This document shows, piece by piece, positions 17,257 to 25,110 of a stretch of 64,000 nucleotides of DNA; the stretch's first letter is position 1, and each line of letters starts with the position of its first letter. Where the stretch lies: assembly GCF_000503775.1 (NCBI RefSeq), contig NZ_KI629782.1:124001-188000 (forward strand). The letters are read 5' to 3'. Origin of the DNA: Brevibacillus panacihumi W25 (GTDB taxonomy: Bacteria > Bacillota > Bacilli > Brevibacillales > Brevibacillaceae). The translations under genes were made by a program, and so were the position numbers. Under the pieces are notes generated by a model. That model was given only the letters and a program-made list of their open reading frames with translations. It did not search any database and was not told where the DNA came from.

Positions 17257-18747
17257 TTATGATGTCCGTAAAGATCGTCTCAAGATCTTCCCCGTACTGT
17301 TCTTAGGTAGCTCATTGACGATTTCCACCTGCCGCGGCACTTTGTATTTTACCAGCTTGTCGCTGCAAAAAGAGAGAATCTCTTCTTCCGATACTGCTTC
17401 TCTGCATGCTATATACGCTTTGACAGCCTCTCCGTGCATTTCGTCAGGGATTCCGATCACCGCCGCCTCGATGATGGCAGGATGCTGATACAGCACCTCC
17501 TCTACCTCGCGCGGATAGACATTGTAGCCATCTACGAGAATCATGTCTTTCTTCCGGTCTACGATATACACATACCCGTCTTCGTCCATCCGCGCCAGAT
17601 CACCGGTATAAAGCCAGCCGTCCTGCAATACGGCCTTCGTATCTTCCGGCAGACCGAGATACCCCATCATCACATTGGGACCATGGACCACGAGCTCCCC
17701 GACTTCGCCACGGGGCAGTTCATTCCCTTCCGGATCGACCACCTTGTTGATGACTCCCGGAATATCGACACCGACAGAACCTGGCTTGCGGACCCCTCGG
17801 ATCGGATTGAAGGCCGTAGCCGGGGCCGCTTCTGACAGGCCGTATCCTTCCATGATCTTTACATCGAATTTTTCCTCGAACCTGTGCAACAATTCGACAG
17901 GCATGGATGCCCCACCGGAACAGCAGACACGAATGCTGGCCATATCTTCTCTTGTCGCTGCCTGAAGCTGAAGCATGTAGTTGTACATCGTCGGCACCCC
18001 GGCAAAACAGGTTGCCTTTTGAGTACGAATGAGATCTAGTATCTCTGCAGGATGAAACCTTGGAGCAATCAAGATGGTTGACCCGTACCGAATGGGTCCA
18101 TTTACGCAAACCGACATGCAAAAGACATGAAACATGGGCAGGACCGCGACCATCCGATCCCTGGCCTCCAGCTCCAACAGGATCCCCAACGCCTCCGCAT
18201 TGGAAGCCATATTCCGATGGGACAGCATCGCGCCTTTTGGCTGTCCAGTGGTCCCGGACGTGTAGAGGATGACAGCCAGATCGTTCTCATCCTTCTCCGG
18301 CTGTTCATAGCGGTATCCACTCTCCAGTTGTTTCAGCGAAAGCTCGTTGTTTACCGGTTCGGTGTAGACAGCCAATTTCACATGATCCAGCCGCTCCTTC
18401 ATGGGGCTCAAAACAGGCTCCAATGCTGATAGGGCAATGACCGCTTTCGCTTTGCTGTTGGATAATAGGAATTCGATTTCTCTGGGTGTATAACTCGGAT
18501 TCATCGGAACAACTGCGGCACCGACACGCAAAATTGCATAGTAAGCCTGGATGAATTCCGGTCTGTTATCCATCAGGAGGGCTACAGCATCTTCCTTGCC
18601 TATCCCCCGTTCAGCCAGTCCGGCAGCGATCAAGTCTACCTTTCGATCCAATTCAGCGTAGGTGATACTCACATCAAGAAACACATAAGCAGGCTGCTGC
18701 GGGAATTTTTCTGCGCTTATTTTCAAATTTCTGTCCAAATGGTACAT
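17257..18747 (-). CDS. AMP-dependent acyl-CoA synthetase (FadD-like)
   Basis: 496 residues from the ATG at 18747, which has GGAGGGAAG upstream; that site lies inside the longer frame beginning at 18762. Activates a carboxylic acid as acyl-AMP and then acyl-CoA. ANL-superfamily motifs: P-loop 'YTSGTTGQPKGAMLSH' (about 156-171), 'EGYGLSEAAPAT', 'GWLYTGDLARMDEDGYVYIVDRKKDMI' and the C-terminal lysine in 'NSTGKILRR'. Size and motifs fit medium/long-chain fatty acyl-CoA ligase, though aryl acids are possible. Last gene of the RpiR-CapA-hydrolase-MFS-ligase run. Confidence 0.9.
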   Translation of the reverse strand: MYHLDRNLKISAEKFPQQPAYVFLDVSITYAELDRKVDLIAAGLAERGIGKEDAVALLMDNRPEFIQAYYAILRVGAAVVPMNPSYTPREIEFLLSNSKAKAVIALSALEPVLSPMKERLDHVKLAVYTEPVNNELSLKQLESGYRYEQPEKDENDLAVILYTSGTTGQPKGAMLSHRNMASNAEALGILLELEARDRMVAVLPMFHVFCMSVCVNGPIRYGSTILIAPRFHPAEILDLIRTQKATCFAGVPTMYNYMLQLQAATREDMASIRVCCSGGASMPVELLHRFEEKFDVKIMEGYGLSEAAPATAFNPIRGVRKPGSVGVDIPGVINKVVDPEGNELPRGEVGELVVHGPNVMMGYLGLPEDTKAVLQDGWLYTGDLARMDEDGYVYIVDRKKDMILVDGYNVYPREVEEVLYQHPAIIEAAVIGIPDEMHGEAVKAYIACREAVSEEEILSFCSDKLVKYKVPRQVEIVNELPKNSTGKILRRSLRTS

Positions 18748-18796
18748 GAAACTTCCCTCCATTTCTTTGCACCAAATACCGAATCTTCCGACGCCT

Positions 18797-20059
18797 TTAG
18801 GACGCTTGTATCAGTGGAGATGACGCATCGATTCTCTCCTCCTTCTTTTTTGCGAAGAGCAGGAACAGGATGCCAAAAACCAGGCAAATCAATCCGTTCA
18901 GAATCATGGCATTGTTAAAGCCCGTAGCCAGATTAGGCGCATTTTGGACGATGGAACCAGTGACCAGCGGAGATATGATACCCGCGAGTGTGACCAGGCT
19001 CGACAACACTCCGACGAGCAACCCCGTCCGAAGTGGCATCATGCTGCTGACGATGACGGACGCTGCAGTCCCTACCGAAAATGCAAATCCTTTTGCCAGA
19101 CATAACGCGATCAAGACGAACACAGTAGATTGGAACCATGTAACAGAATAGAAGAAAATTCCGCCGAGAATAATCGATATGCCGCCAATTCGCACATAAG
19201 ATTTGCGATAGCTGCGATGTTTTTTATACAGCCGATCCCCTCCCCAGGATATCAGGATCGTCATCAAGCCCGCTACCAGACCCGTACCCGCGATCGAATA
19301 CGCCATCTCTTGATTGGTTAATTGAATGACTTGAACCAGATAGGCTGGTTCCCACACCGAAGCAAACGTAGTGCCCCAGATTTGCGCGAAATAGACAAGG
19401 AAACACAGAACAAAGGTCAAGGATAGGAAAACACCAGAAATCTCGGACCACGTAACTTTTGGCAGGGGTGTGGCAGCAGCAGACTTGCTAGCTTCCACGC
19501 TTTGGGCTGGTCTTTCTTTTCCCACCCACAGCCAAATCAAAAACCAAATCAGGCTCAATGCCCCCATGAATCCCCAAGAAAAGCGCCAGCCATAGGTATC
19601 AATCAAATAGACCAGGAGCGGAGCTGACGCAACCGCGCCGACGAATGCGCCAAAGTTGACAGTCGAATAGACTAGTCCGCGTTTTTCTTCGGGAAACCAT
19701 TTGTTCAAGTGACTGACGACCGTTGCCCAAAACGGACCTTCCCCGATACCAAGAAGAACCCTGGCTACGACCAGCATCGGCAGACCGGCGATCGCATAGG
19801 CACCAAACTGCACCACGGTCCACGATATCGCCATGATCGCCAGCATTTTTTTCGTCCCGATCTTATCCGACAGGGCAGCACCCAAGATACCCGCTATCGC
19901 GAAAAACCAGAAGAAGCTGCTGCCGACAAGCCCCCACTCCTCCTGCGTCAAGGAAAATTCCTTTATGATCGGGACGGCGGAATAGCCTGCGATCGTCTTG
20001 TCAGCATAGTTGATCATGTACAACACAAACAGCATTACCATCGTAATTCTGGCCATCAT
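18797..20059 (-). CDS. MFS transporter (anion:cation symporter-like)
   Basis: 420 residues from the ATG at 20059 (AGGAG nine bases upstream). Twelve hydrophobic segments; the N-terminus 'VLYMINYADKTIAGYSAVPIIKEFSLTQEEWGLVGSSFFWFFAIAG' and 'RVLLGIGEGPFWATVVSHLNKWFPEEKRGL' are typical of the ACS family that carries organic anions such as hexuronates, phthalate or pantothenate-like acids. Lies between the serine hydrolase and acyl-CoA ligase genes, so the carried acid may be the ligase substrate (inference). Confidence 0.88.
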   Translation of the reverse strand: MMARITMVMLFVLYMINYADKTIAGYSAVPIIKEFSLTQEEWGLVGSSFFWFFAIAGILGAALSDKIGTKKMLAIMAISWTVVQFGAYAIAGLPMLVVARVLLGIGEGPFWATVVSHLNKWFPEEKRGLVYSTVNFGAFVGAVASAPLLVYLIDTYGWRFSWGFMGALSLIWFLIWLWVGKERPAQSVEASKSAAATPLPKVTWSEISGVFLSLTFVLCFLVYFAQIWGTTFASVWEPAYLVQVIQLTNQEMAYSIAGTGLVAGLMTILISWGGDRLYKKHRSYRKSYVRIGGISIILGGIFFYSVTWFQSTVFVLIALCLAKGFAFSVGTAASVIVSSMMPLRTGLLVGVLSSLVTLAGIISPLVTGSIVQNAPNLATGFNNAMILNGLICLVFGILFLLFAKKKEERIDASSPLIQAS

Positions 20060-21473
20060 ACCCAACCACTCCTATGGGAAAATATGATTTTACATGCGTG
20101 TAAAACGAATCTCCTTTGCTTTCTCGGCAGGCTCCAGCTTTGCTGCAAAACCGACGATGCCGCCTTCTAAAGGTGAGTCTATTGTCGAGCATCTTCATCT
20201 GCAGGCTGTTCTCCGTGTGGGCAATAGAAACGATTCCGTAACCGGGGTGATGGTAATTCCCCTCATAACGGCCATATTGTCGGGAGGATAGCGGATGATC
20301 ATGGTCATCCATGCTGTCGATGCTCTTTTTGAAGTTTTGCAGCTGTTCTTCCATCTTTTTGGCTTCCTCTTGGACCTCCTGCTTCAATCTGCCATGCCAA
20401 TCGAGTGGCGCCAGATCCAGCAGCCGATCGTAAATTTCATAGGTCAATGCCACTGGGAGGCGAGACTGATCCACTTGGCTCAGGACGACAATTCCGAGCT
20501 TCTGTTCGGGCAAAAAACTGACGAAAGAAGTAAAGCCCTGAAGATTGCCAGGATGAAAAATCATGTTATGTCCGCGATAGCTTTGAACAAACCATCCCAA
20601 TGCGGAGCAAACAAACGGGATCTCTGGATACAGAGTTTGCGTCGATGAGACCATTTGAGGTTGATGCATTTCCAACAAAAGCTGCTGTCCGACGAGAGGC
20701 TGACCATCTGGCAGCACGCCACGAAGCTGGAAGGTAAGCCATTTGATCATATCCTCTACGCATGAGATCATTGAACCCGCAGGACCAATCGCTTCGTTGT
20801 TCAAAAAAGGAACTTCCGTCACACTGCCCGCTTTCCACATATACGGCAACGCAATCGGTCCGGCGTGCCGAGCATTCTCCACGGTGAAATAGCTGTGATC
20901 CATCCCCAGCTTAGTCAGGATGCGTTCTTTTACAAAATCCTCCCAACTCAAGCCACTCAAGCGTTCAACAAGATGACCCGCAGCCGTATACAACAGATTT
21001 TGGTATTGATAGGAGTGGCGAAAATCCACAGTAGGCTCTAAATAGCGAACACGTTTTACCAATTGCTCACGTGTAAGTCTCGTATTGTACCAGACCAGAT
21101 CATGCCTCGGCAGACCGGATCGATGACAGAGGATATCGCGAACCGTGATTTGTACGCTCGCAATCGGGTCGAATAGACGAAATGCTGGCCAGTATTGCTG
21201 CAAGGGAACATCCCAATCCAGCTTTCCCTCCTCCACAAGCAGAGCAAGACTCATGGCTGTGAATGATTTGGTAGCTGATGCGATGGGGAACAGGGTATGT
21301 GGCGTAACCTCTGAATTCTCCCCTATGCGGTGGTGGCCAAAGCCAGCCGAGAAAAGGACTTTGTCATCGTATACGATGCCAACCGCACTTCCAGGAAAGC
21401 CCCATTCTTCCCGTATTCGATCTGCATGTTGCGTCAGATCTCTTAAGCGATTTGTGGTTAACCCTATTGACAC
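20001..21473 (-). CDS. Class C beta-lactamase-like serine hydrolase with damaged 3' end
   Basis: From a GTG at 21473 (GAGG upstream, just after the capA stop). The catalytic domain is complete: nucleophile Ser-x-x-Lys in 'PIASATKSFTAMS', 'YQYQNLLYTAAG' with Tyr-x-Asn, and 'HPGNLQGF'. The C-terminal beta domain begins normally ('EGNYHHPGYGIVSIAHTENSLQMKMLDNRLTF') but then turns into basic, out-of-family sequence that overlaps the MFS gene by 59 bases. In another frame the same DNA encodes 'EGGIVGFAAKLEPAEKAKEIRF' and a TAA at 20090-20092, a normal end for this family. An internal deletion with frame change therefore probably fused the two. The enzyme may hydrolyse peptides, esters or D-amino acid bonds. 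Confidence 0.8.
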   Translation of the reverse strand: MSIGLTTNRLRDLTQHADRIREEWGFPGSAVGIVYDDKVLFSAGFGHHRIGENSEVTPHTLFPIASATKSFTAMSLALLVEEGKLDWDVPLQQYWPAFRLFDPIASVQITVRDILCHRSGLPRHDLVWYNTRLTREQLVKRVRYLEPTVDFRHSYQYQNLLYTAAGHLVERLSGLSWEDFVKERILTKLGMDHSYFTVENARHAGPIALPYMWKAGSVTEVPFLNNEAIGPAGSMISCVEDMIKWLTFQLRGVLPDGQPLVGQQLLLEMHQPQMVSSTQTLYPEIPFVCSALGWFVQSYRGHNMIFHPGNLQGFTSFVSFLPEQKLGIVVLSQVDQSRLPVALTYEIYDRLLDLAPLDWHGRLKQEVQEEAKKMEEQLQNFKKSIDSMDDHDHPLSSRQYGRYEGNYHHPGYGIVSIAHTENSLQMKMLDNRLTFRRRHRRFCSKAGACRESKGDSFYTHVKSYFPIGVVGYDGQNYDGNAVCVVHDQLC

Positions 21474-21486
21474 CTCTTCCACCTCG

Positions 21487-22797
21487 CTATTTTTGATTGC
21501 AAGGAATCCGTATTTTCCCGATCCCCCCTTCAATCTCCATTCGTGTGCCGAATGGCTCGCTTAAGGTTTGGAGCTTCTCTAGTATGTGAGGCTCCTTGCT
21601 CAGCTTCGGCCATCCCATGCGGTGAACGGGCAATTCATACCCCAGTTCAATCGGATGGAGTTCGATTTCCAACAGTTCTCCATCCTGCATCTTCCAGATC
21701 GGGATGACCGCCTCCCAGACCTCCCGATGCACACAGAGTCCCCGGGTATAATTCGCACTCATCGCCTCTAATGCATCTGCGACATTATGGCGATGATCCA
21801 GACCATAGTGTTCATAAAAATCTGCCGGTTGGCTCGTCACGGCCTCCGTCTGGAAAATAAAATCTCCCAGGCTGTAAAAAATGGGACGGTTTTTATAGAT
21901 TTCGATTCCCCGCAACAGATGAGGTCCATGGCCCACCACAGCATGCGCTCCGGCATCGATACACGCTTTTGCAAATACCTTCAGAAAATCTGCGGGATCC
22001 TCCTTGTCTTCCCCCTTCATTTCGTGTGCATGGATGCTGATGATGACGTAATCAGCCCGGCGCTTTGCCTCTTCAATCGTCTGGATGATCCGGTGCAGGT
22101 CCCGGGGATGCGGCTCAGTAGTCGTATAATCTCTATCCGCTTCCCGAAAACGAGAGGTGCCGAAGAGAAAAATATCGTCGCCTGGCGAATTCATAAATCC
22201 TTCTTCAATCAAGACCTTGCTAAAGGCATTGATGTCGATGCTGTCGGCTATCTTTTTGAGAGCCTCCAACTTCTCTTTTGTTACATGATGCGTCATGATG
22301 TAGCGCATCGGGTTGATTCCTGGCCTTCCCGCGCAATCCGGTCTTTGGTCGCCAGCCGCCCACCAGGGATGAAACGTAGAGGTAGCAGCAATCAATGCGA
22401 CGCGGGCTTGTTCACATTCCAGATAGCGAGGAGCTCCTGCTTCAGCCAGGTTTTTACCTGCTCCGGCATGAACAAAGCCGTATTGGTTCAGATACCGCTC
22501 TGTTGCCTCCAGGCCGCCGTAGAGATAATCCAAGGTATGATTGTTGGCCCAGCCGATCATGTTGAACCCATACTCTTTCATTACTTGCAAGACTGCGGGT
22601 GGCGACATCGCCCATGTGCCGCCGCTTTGCGCGCTTGGATATCCTTCCTGTTCGTGCACCGTCGTCTCCAGATTGGCGATGCGGACATCTGCCTGGTGAA
22701 GCAGCTGCGATACCTCCTGAAAAGCCTGGTCCTTGTAAGGAAGGACGCGAGTAATGAAGCTGTCTCCTGTTGCTGCAAAAAGCAGAGGTTTTGTCAT
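21487..22797 (-). CDS. CapA family protein (poly-gamma-glutamate synthesis/metallophosphatase-like)
   Basis: 436 residues. PGA_cap (CapA/PgsA) domain: 'FAATGDSFITRVL' (metal site), 'VRIANLETTVHEQEG', 'MIGWANNHTLDYLYGGLEAT', 'GHGPHLLRGIEIYKNRPIFYSLGDFIFQ'. No signal peptide or membrane anchor is visible, so unlike PgsA of capsule operons it should be cytoplasmic, and no capB/capC genes are nearby. A hydrolase role in catabolism is more likely than capsule synthesis. First structural gene after the RpiR regulator, 13 bases before the serine hydrolase start. Confidence 0.88.
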   Translation of the reverse strand: MTKPLLFAATGDSFITRVLPYKDQAFQEVSQLLHQADVRIANLETTVHEQEGYPSAQSGGTWAMSPPAVLQVMKEYGFNMIGWANNHTLDYLYGGLEATERYLNQYGFVHAGAGKNLAEAGAPRYLECEQARVALIAATSTFHPWWAAGDQRPDCAGRPGINPMRYIMTHHVTKEKLEALKKIADSIDINAFSKVLIEEGFMNSPGDDIFLFGTSRFREADRDYTTTEPHPRDLHRIIQTIEEAKRRADYVIISIHAHEMKGEDKEDPADFLKVFAKACIDAGAHAVVGHGPHLLRGIEIYKNRPIFYSLGDFIFQTEAVTSQPADFYEHYGLDHRHNVADALEAMSANYTRGLCVHREVWEAVIPIWKMQDGELLEIELHPIELGYELPVHRMGWPKLSKEPHILEKLQTLSEPFGTRMEIEGGIGKIRIPCNQK

Positions 22798-22836
22798 GAT
22801 CCTGATTCCTTCCTCTCTACGAGATGATAGGCGGGA

Positions 22837-23718
22837 CTAATAGAATGGAAAATCGTCCTCTTCCCCGACGAACGAGTAAAGCTTCGAACTGATCTCATCA
22901 TAATGCTGCAGCCGCTTTTGCACATTGGCAGCATCATGTACCATCACCCCCTTGATCAGCACATTCAGCAAGGAAAAGAGAGTAGGCATACCACTGGTGG
23001 CAACCGGCTGAGGAGTCGTTACCTTCAGTAGATAGTCGGCAGCCTGGCTGATCGGTGACAGCTCCCCTTCTGTAATGGCCAGAACTTTTGCTCCCAGTGA
23101 TTTTGCAGACTGGACAAGCCCAATCGTCTCAGCCGGATGGCGCGGAAAGGAGATCGCGATCACCAACCACTCCTGATCCCGCTCGGTCAAAAAGTAATCG
23201 GCATTGTCGACGGCCCCGGTGTACAAATGCGTGTTTCCCTTGATCGCATTCAAGGTGGAGAATAGCCATTTTGCCGGGATGTGACACCATCGAAGACCAA
23301 CTACGACAATTCTGTTCGCACGGATAATGCTGTCAATCGCCTGCTGGTAAAGTTCGTAATCGAACTGCTCCAAGCCATGCTGCAAAAAGGCGATATCCGT
23401 CTCGATGACTTGGTGGGCATAGTTATCCCTCGTAACTGCATCCTCGGTGGCGCGGTATTTTTGGATCGGACCTTTTCGTTGATCCACCATCAACAGGGCC
23501 TTTTTAATCTCATCTTGCAGCTCCGAATAGCCGGAATACCCCAAGGAGTGGCAAAAACGAATCACCGTCGCTTCGCTCGTGTTCGTCAGCTCTCCGATTT
23601 TTTTGGCTGTATGGATGGCGATCAGACTAGGCTTGTCGACAGCGACCTTGGAGATGATTTTCTGACTGGCGGTAAGATTGCCAAATTGCTTTCTGATTCG
23701 TTCCTTTACCTGCTCCAT
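22837..23718 (-). CDS. MurR/RpiR family transcriptional regulator
   Basis: 293 residues from the ATG at 23718 (AAGGAG nine bases upstream). N-terminal RpiR HTH ('QKIISKVAVDKPSLIAIHTAKKIGELTNTSEATVIRFCHSLGYSGYSEL') and C-terminal SIS sugar-isomerase fold domain about 130-260 ('IIRANRIVVVGL' ... 'WLVIAISFPRHPAETIGLVQSAKSLGAKVLAITEG'). SIS domains usually bind phosphosugars. It heads the minus-strand run with CapA, serine hydrolase, MFS and ligase, 40 bases before capA, and probably controls that run. Confidence 0.92.
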   Translation of the reverse strand: MEQVKERIRKQFGNLTASQKIISKVAVDKPSLIAIHTAKKIGELTNTSEATVIRFCHSLGYSGYSELQDEIKKALLMVDQRKGPIQKYRATEDAVTRDNYAHQVIETDIAFLQHGLEQFDYELYQQAIDSIIRANRIVVVGLRWCHIPAKWLFSTLNAIKGNTHLYTGAVDNADYFLTERDQEWLVIAISFPRHPAETIGLVQSAKSLGAKVLAITEGELSPISQAADYLLKVTTPQPVATSGMPTLFSLLNVLIKGVMVHDAANVQKRLQHYDEISSKLYSFVGEEDDFPFY

Positions 23719-23755
23719 TTCAGTAGCTCCTTTGTTAAACGGAAAACGTAATTTT

Positions 23756-23790
23756 GTGAATATTATATCTTTTGACACATTTCACTTCAA
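23756..23790 (-). promoter_or_regulatory. Sigma-A promoter and possible operator of the RpiR operon
   Basis: On the minus strand TTGAAG and TATAAT are separated by exactly 17 bases (23790-23762). GTGAA (23756-23760) and TTCAC (23781-23785) flank the -10 as an inverted repeat, a plausible autoregulatory site. Confidence 0.6.
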
Positions 23791-23853
23791 TACACATCAG
23801 AAAATGTAGTAAATCCTTCATTTTGATACTCTGGAAGAGGTGGTCTTGGAATG

Positions 23854-23886
23854 AAAAACCCGCCTTTTCAGATACGAAAAGGCGGG
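23854..23886 (-). terminator. Terminator with no adjacent minus-strand gene
   Basis: CCCGCCTTTTC pairs perfectly with GAAAAGGCGGG around a 6-base loop, followed on the minus strand by TTTTT. The nearest upstream gene on that strand ends at 25111, beyond the plus-strand EamA cassette. It may be the original terminator of the amidohydrolase operon, now separated from it. Confidence 0.7.
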
Positions 23887-23963
23887 AAAGTTCAGTATGT
23901 AGATACTTTTTCAAATCGGTTTGTAGTAAAATAAAATACAGATTTGAAAGGAGAAGAAAGCTA

Positions 23964-24017
23964 ATGATGTATTCACCACTTTTTGAAAATGATGTACCTG
24001 TAATTATTCTCCCTTAA
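23964..24017 (+). CDS. 17-codon leader peptide upstream of the EamA transporter
   Basis: Reads MMYSPLFENDVPVIILP and stops with TAA at 24015-24017. An AAAGGAGAAG ribosome site lies ten bases before the first ATG, as good as that of any gene nearby. The last codon and stop lie inside the left arm of a 10-base stem (24012-24021). The C-terminal Pro-stop is a slow termination context. Position, ribosome site and overlap with competing stems point to a regulatory leader peptide. No experimental precedent for this exact peptide is known to me. Confidence 0.6.
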   Translation: MMYSPLFENDVPVIILP

Positions 24018-24074
24018 CGGAAGAATGATTACGTCTCCGTTAAGGACATACACGAATGTCTATAAAACGGAGGG
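24012..24074 (+). promoter_or_regulatory. Alternative RNA stems controlling eamA translation
   Basis: Arm A (CCTTAACGGA, 24012-24021) pairs perfectly with arm B (TCCGTTAAGG, 24036-24045). Arm B can instead pair, through CTCCGTT (24035-24041), with AACGGAG (24066-24072), the ribosome site of eamA. The two pairings exclude each other, so whether arm A is covered by a ribosome on the leader peptide decides whether the ribosome site is open. Confidence 0.6.
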
Positions 24075-24079
24075 CAGCA

Positions 24080-24979
24080 ATGAAAAATACCTTACTTGGT
24101 TCTTTATATTTATCACTCGCCGCTAGTATCTGGGGCGGAATGTATGTTGTTGTTAAAGTTGTAGTCGATATTGTACCACCACTTGAGTTAGTATGGCTTC
24201 GGTATGTAATTGCTCTTTTAGCATTACTAATTATCGGAGCACTAACAAAACAATCATGGCGTGTCGCGAAACGTGACTGGCTACTCATCATTTTGATTGG
24301 ATTTATTGGGAATACGATTTCAATCGTAACCCAAGAGGTCGGAACGATGCTTTCATCTGCGCAAATGGGAGCCATTATTACATCCACAACACCTGCTTTT
24401 ATGGTCCTGTTTGCACGATTGATCCTTAAAGAAAAAATTACTGCAAAGAAAGCCATTTCTATCGTTTTAGCAACAACTGGTGTGTGTGTTATTGTCGGAA
24501 CTGCTCAAATTGATACCTCTAATCAGCTTGGTGGTATATCCCTGATTGTCGCAGCACTAACTTGGTCACTAATGTCTGTCCTTGTAAAACGTGTACCAGG
24601 CCAATATTCGCAAATTGTCTTAACAAGTTACAGCATCCTTGTAGCCATTGCCTTTCTATCGCCTTTTTCACTTGGGAGATTAACGAAGCTTGATCTTCAA
24701 GCGATCATGCAGCCTTCTATCTGGGGAGGTCTGCTGTACTTGGGGGTCATTTCTACTGCGTGTGGCTTTTTGCTGTGGAATCGAGGCTTACAGAAGCTTA
24801 ATGCTTCTAGTGGAGGATTATTTTTCTTTTTCCAGCCGATAGTTGGTACTTTTTTAGGATGGTTATTGCTAGGTGAACAGATTGGTTTGTCTTTCTGGAT
24901 GGGTACAATATTAATATTTATTGGGGTACTATTAGTCATTCGTAACGAGAAACCCCAGGAAGAAACCGTAAGCGTATAA
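24080..24979 (+). CDS. EamA/DMT family transporter
   Basis: 299 residues from the ATG at 24080 (CGGAGGG upstream). Ten hydrophobic segments in two EamA repeats (about 8-140 and 155-290), e.g. 'SIWGGMYVVVKVVVDIVPPLELVWLRYVIALLAL' and 'GVISTACGFLLWNRGLQKLNASSGGLFFFFQPIVGTFLGWLLLGE'. Family members export amino acids, drugs or other metabolites across the cell membrane. Codon use is clearly more AT-rich than in neighbouring genes, suggesting transfer. It is preceded by a leader peptide and switching stems, so expression is probably induced or repressed at translation. Confidence 0.9.
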   Translation: MKNTLLGSLYLSLAASIWGGMYVVVKVVVDIVPPLELVWLRYVIALLALLIIGALTKQSWRVAKRDWLLIILIGFIGNTISIVTQEVGTMLSSAQMGAIITSTTPAFMVLFARLILKEKITAKKAISIVLATTGVCVIVGTAQIDTSNQLGGISLIVAALTWSLMSVLVKRVPGQYSQIVLTSYSILVAIAFLSPFSLGRLTKLDLQAIMQPSIWGGLLYLGVISTACGFLLWNRGLQKLNASSGGLFFFFQPIVGTFLGWLLLGEQIGLSFWMGTILIFIGVLLVIRNEKPQEETVSV

Positions 24980-25000
24980 ATTAATAGAGAAGCTGACAGA

Positions 25001-25042
25001 AACAGCGACAGTCTTGGATTTTTTTCCTTGACTGCCGCTGTT
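25001..25042 (+). terminator. Terminator after eamA
   Basis: AACAGC-CAGTC pairs with GACTG-GCTGTT across a two-base internal mismatch, with a T-rich loop, followed by TTATTATTT on the plus strand. It lies between the convergent eamA and amidohydrolase genes. Confidence 0.5.
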
Positions 25043-25110
25043 ATTATTTGGTCGGATTAGTCTAAATCGTTATTTTCGCAGAACACGTGGCACAGACGAC
25101 ACTTCTTTTT

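Noticed and set aside
23772-24017. An 81-codon frame spanning the RpiR promoter, terminator and leader region
   Set aside because: It crosses a terminator and promoter, has no ribosome site, and ends with the leader peptide frame, which has its own start and ribosome site.
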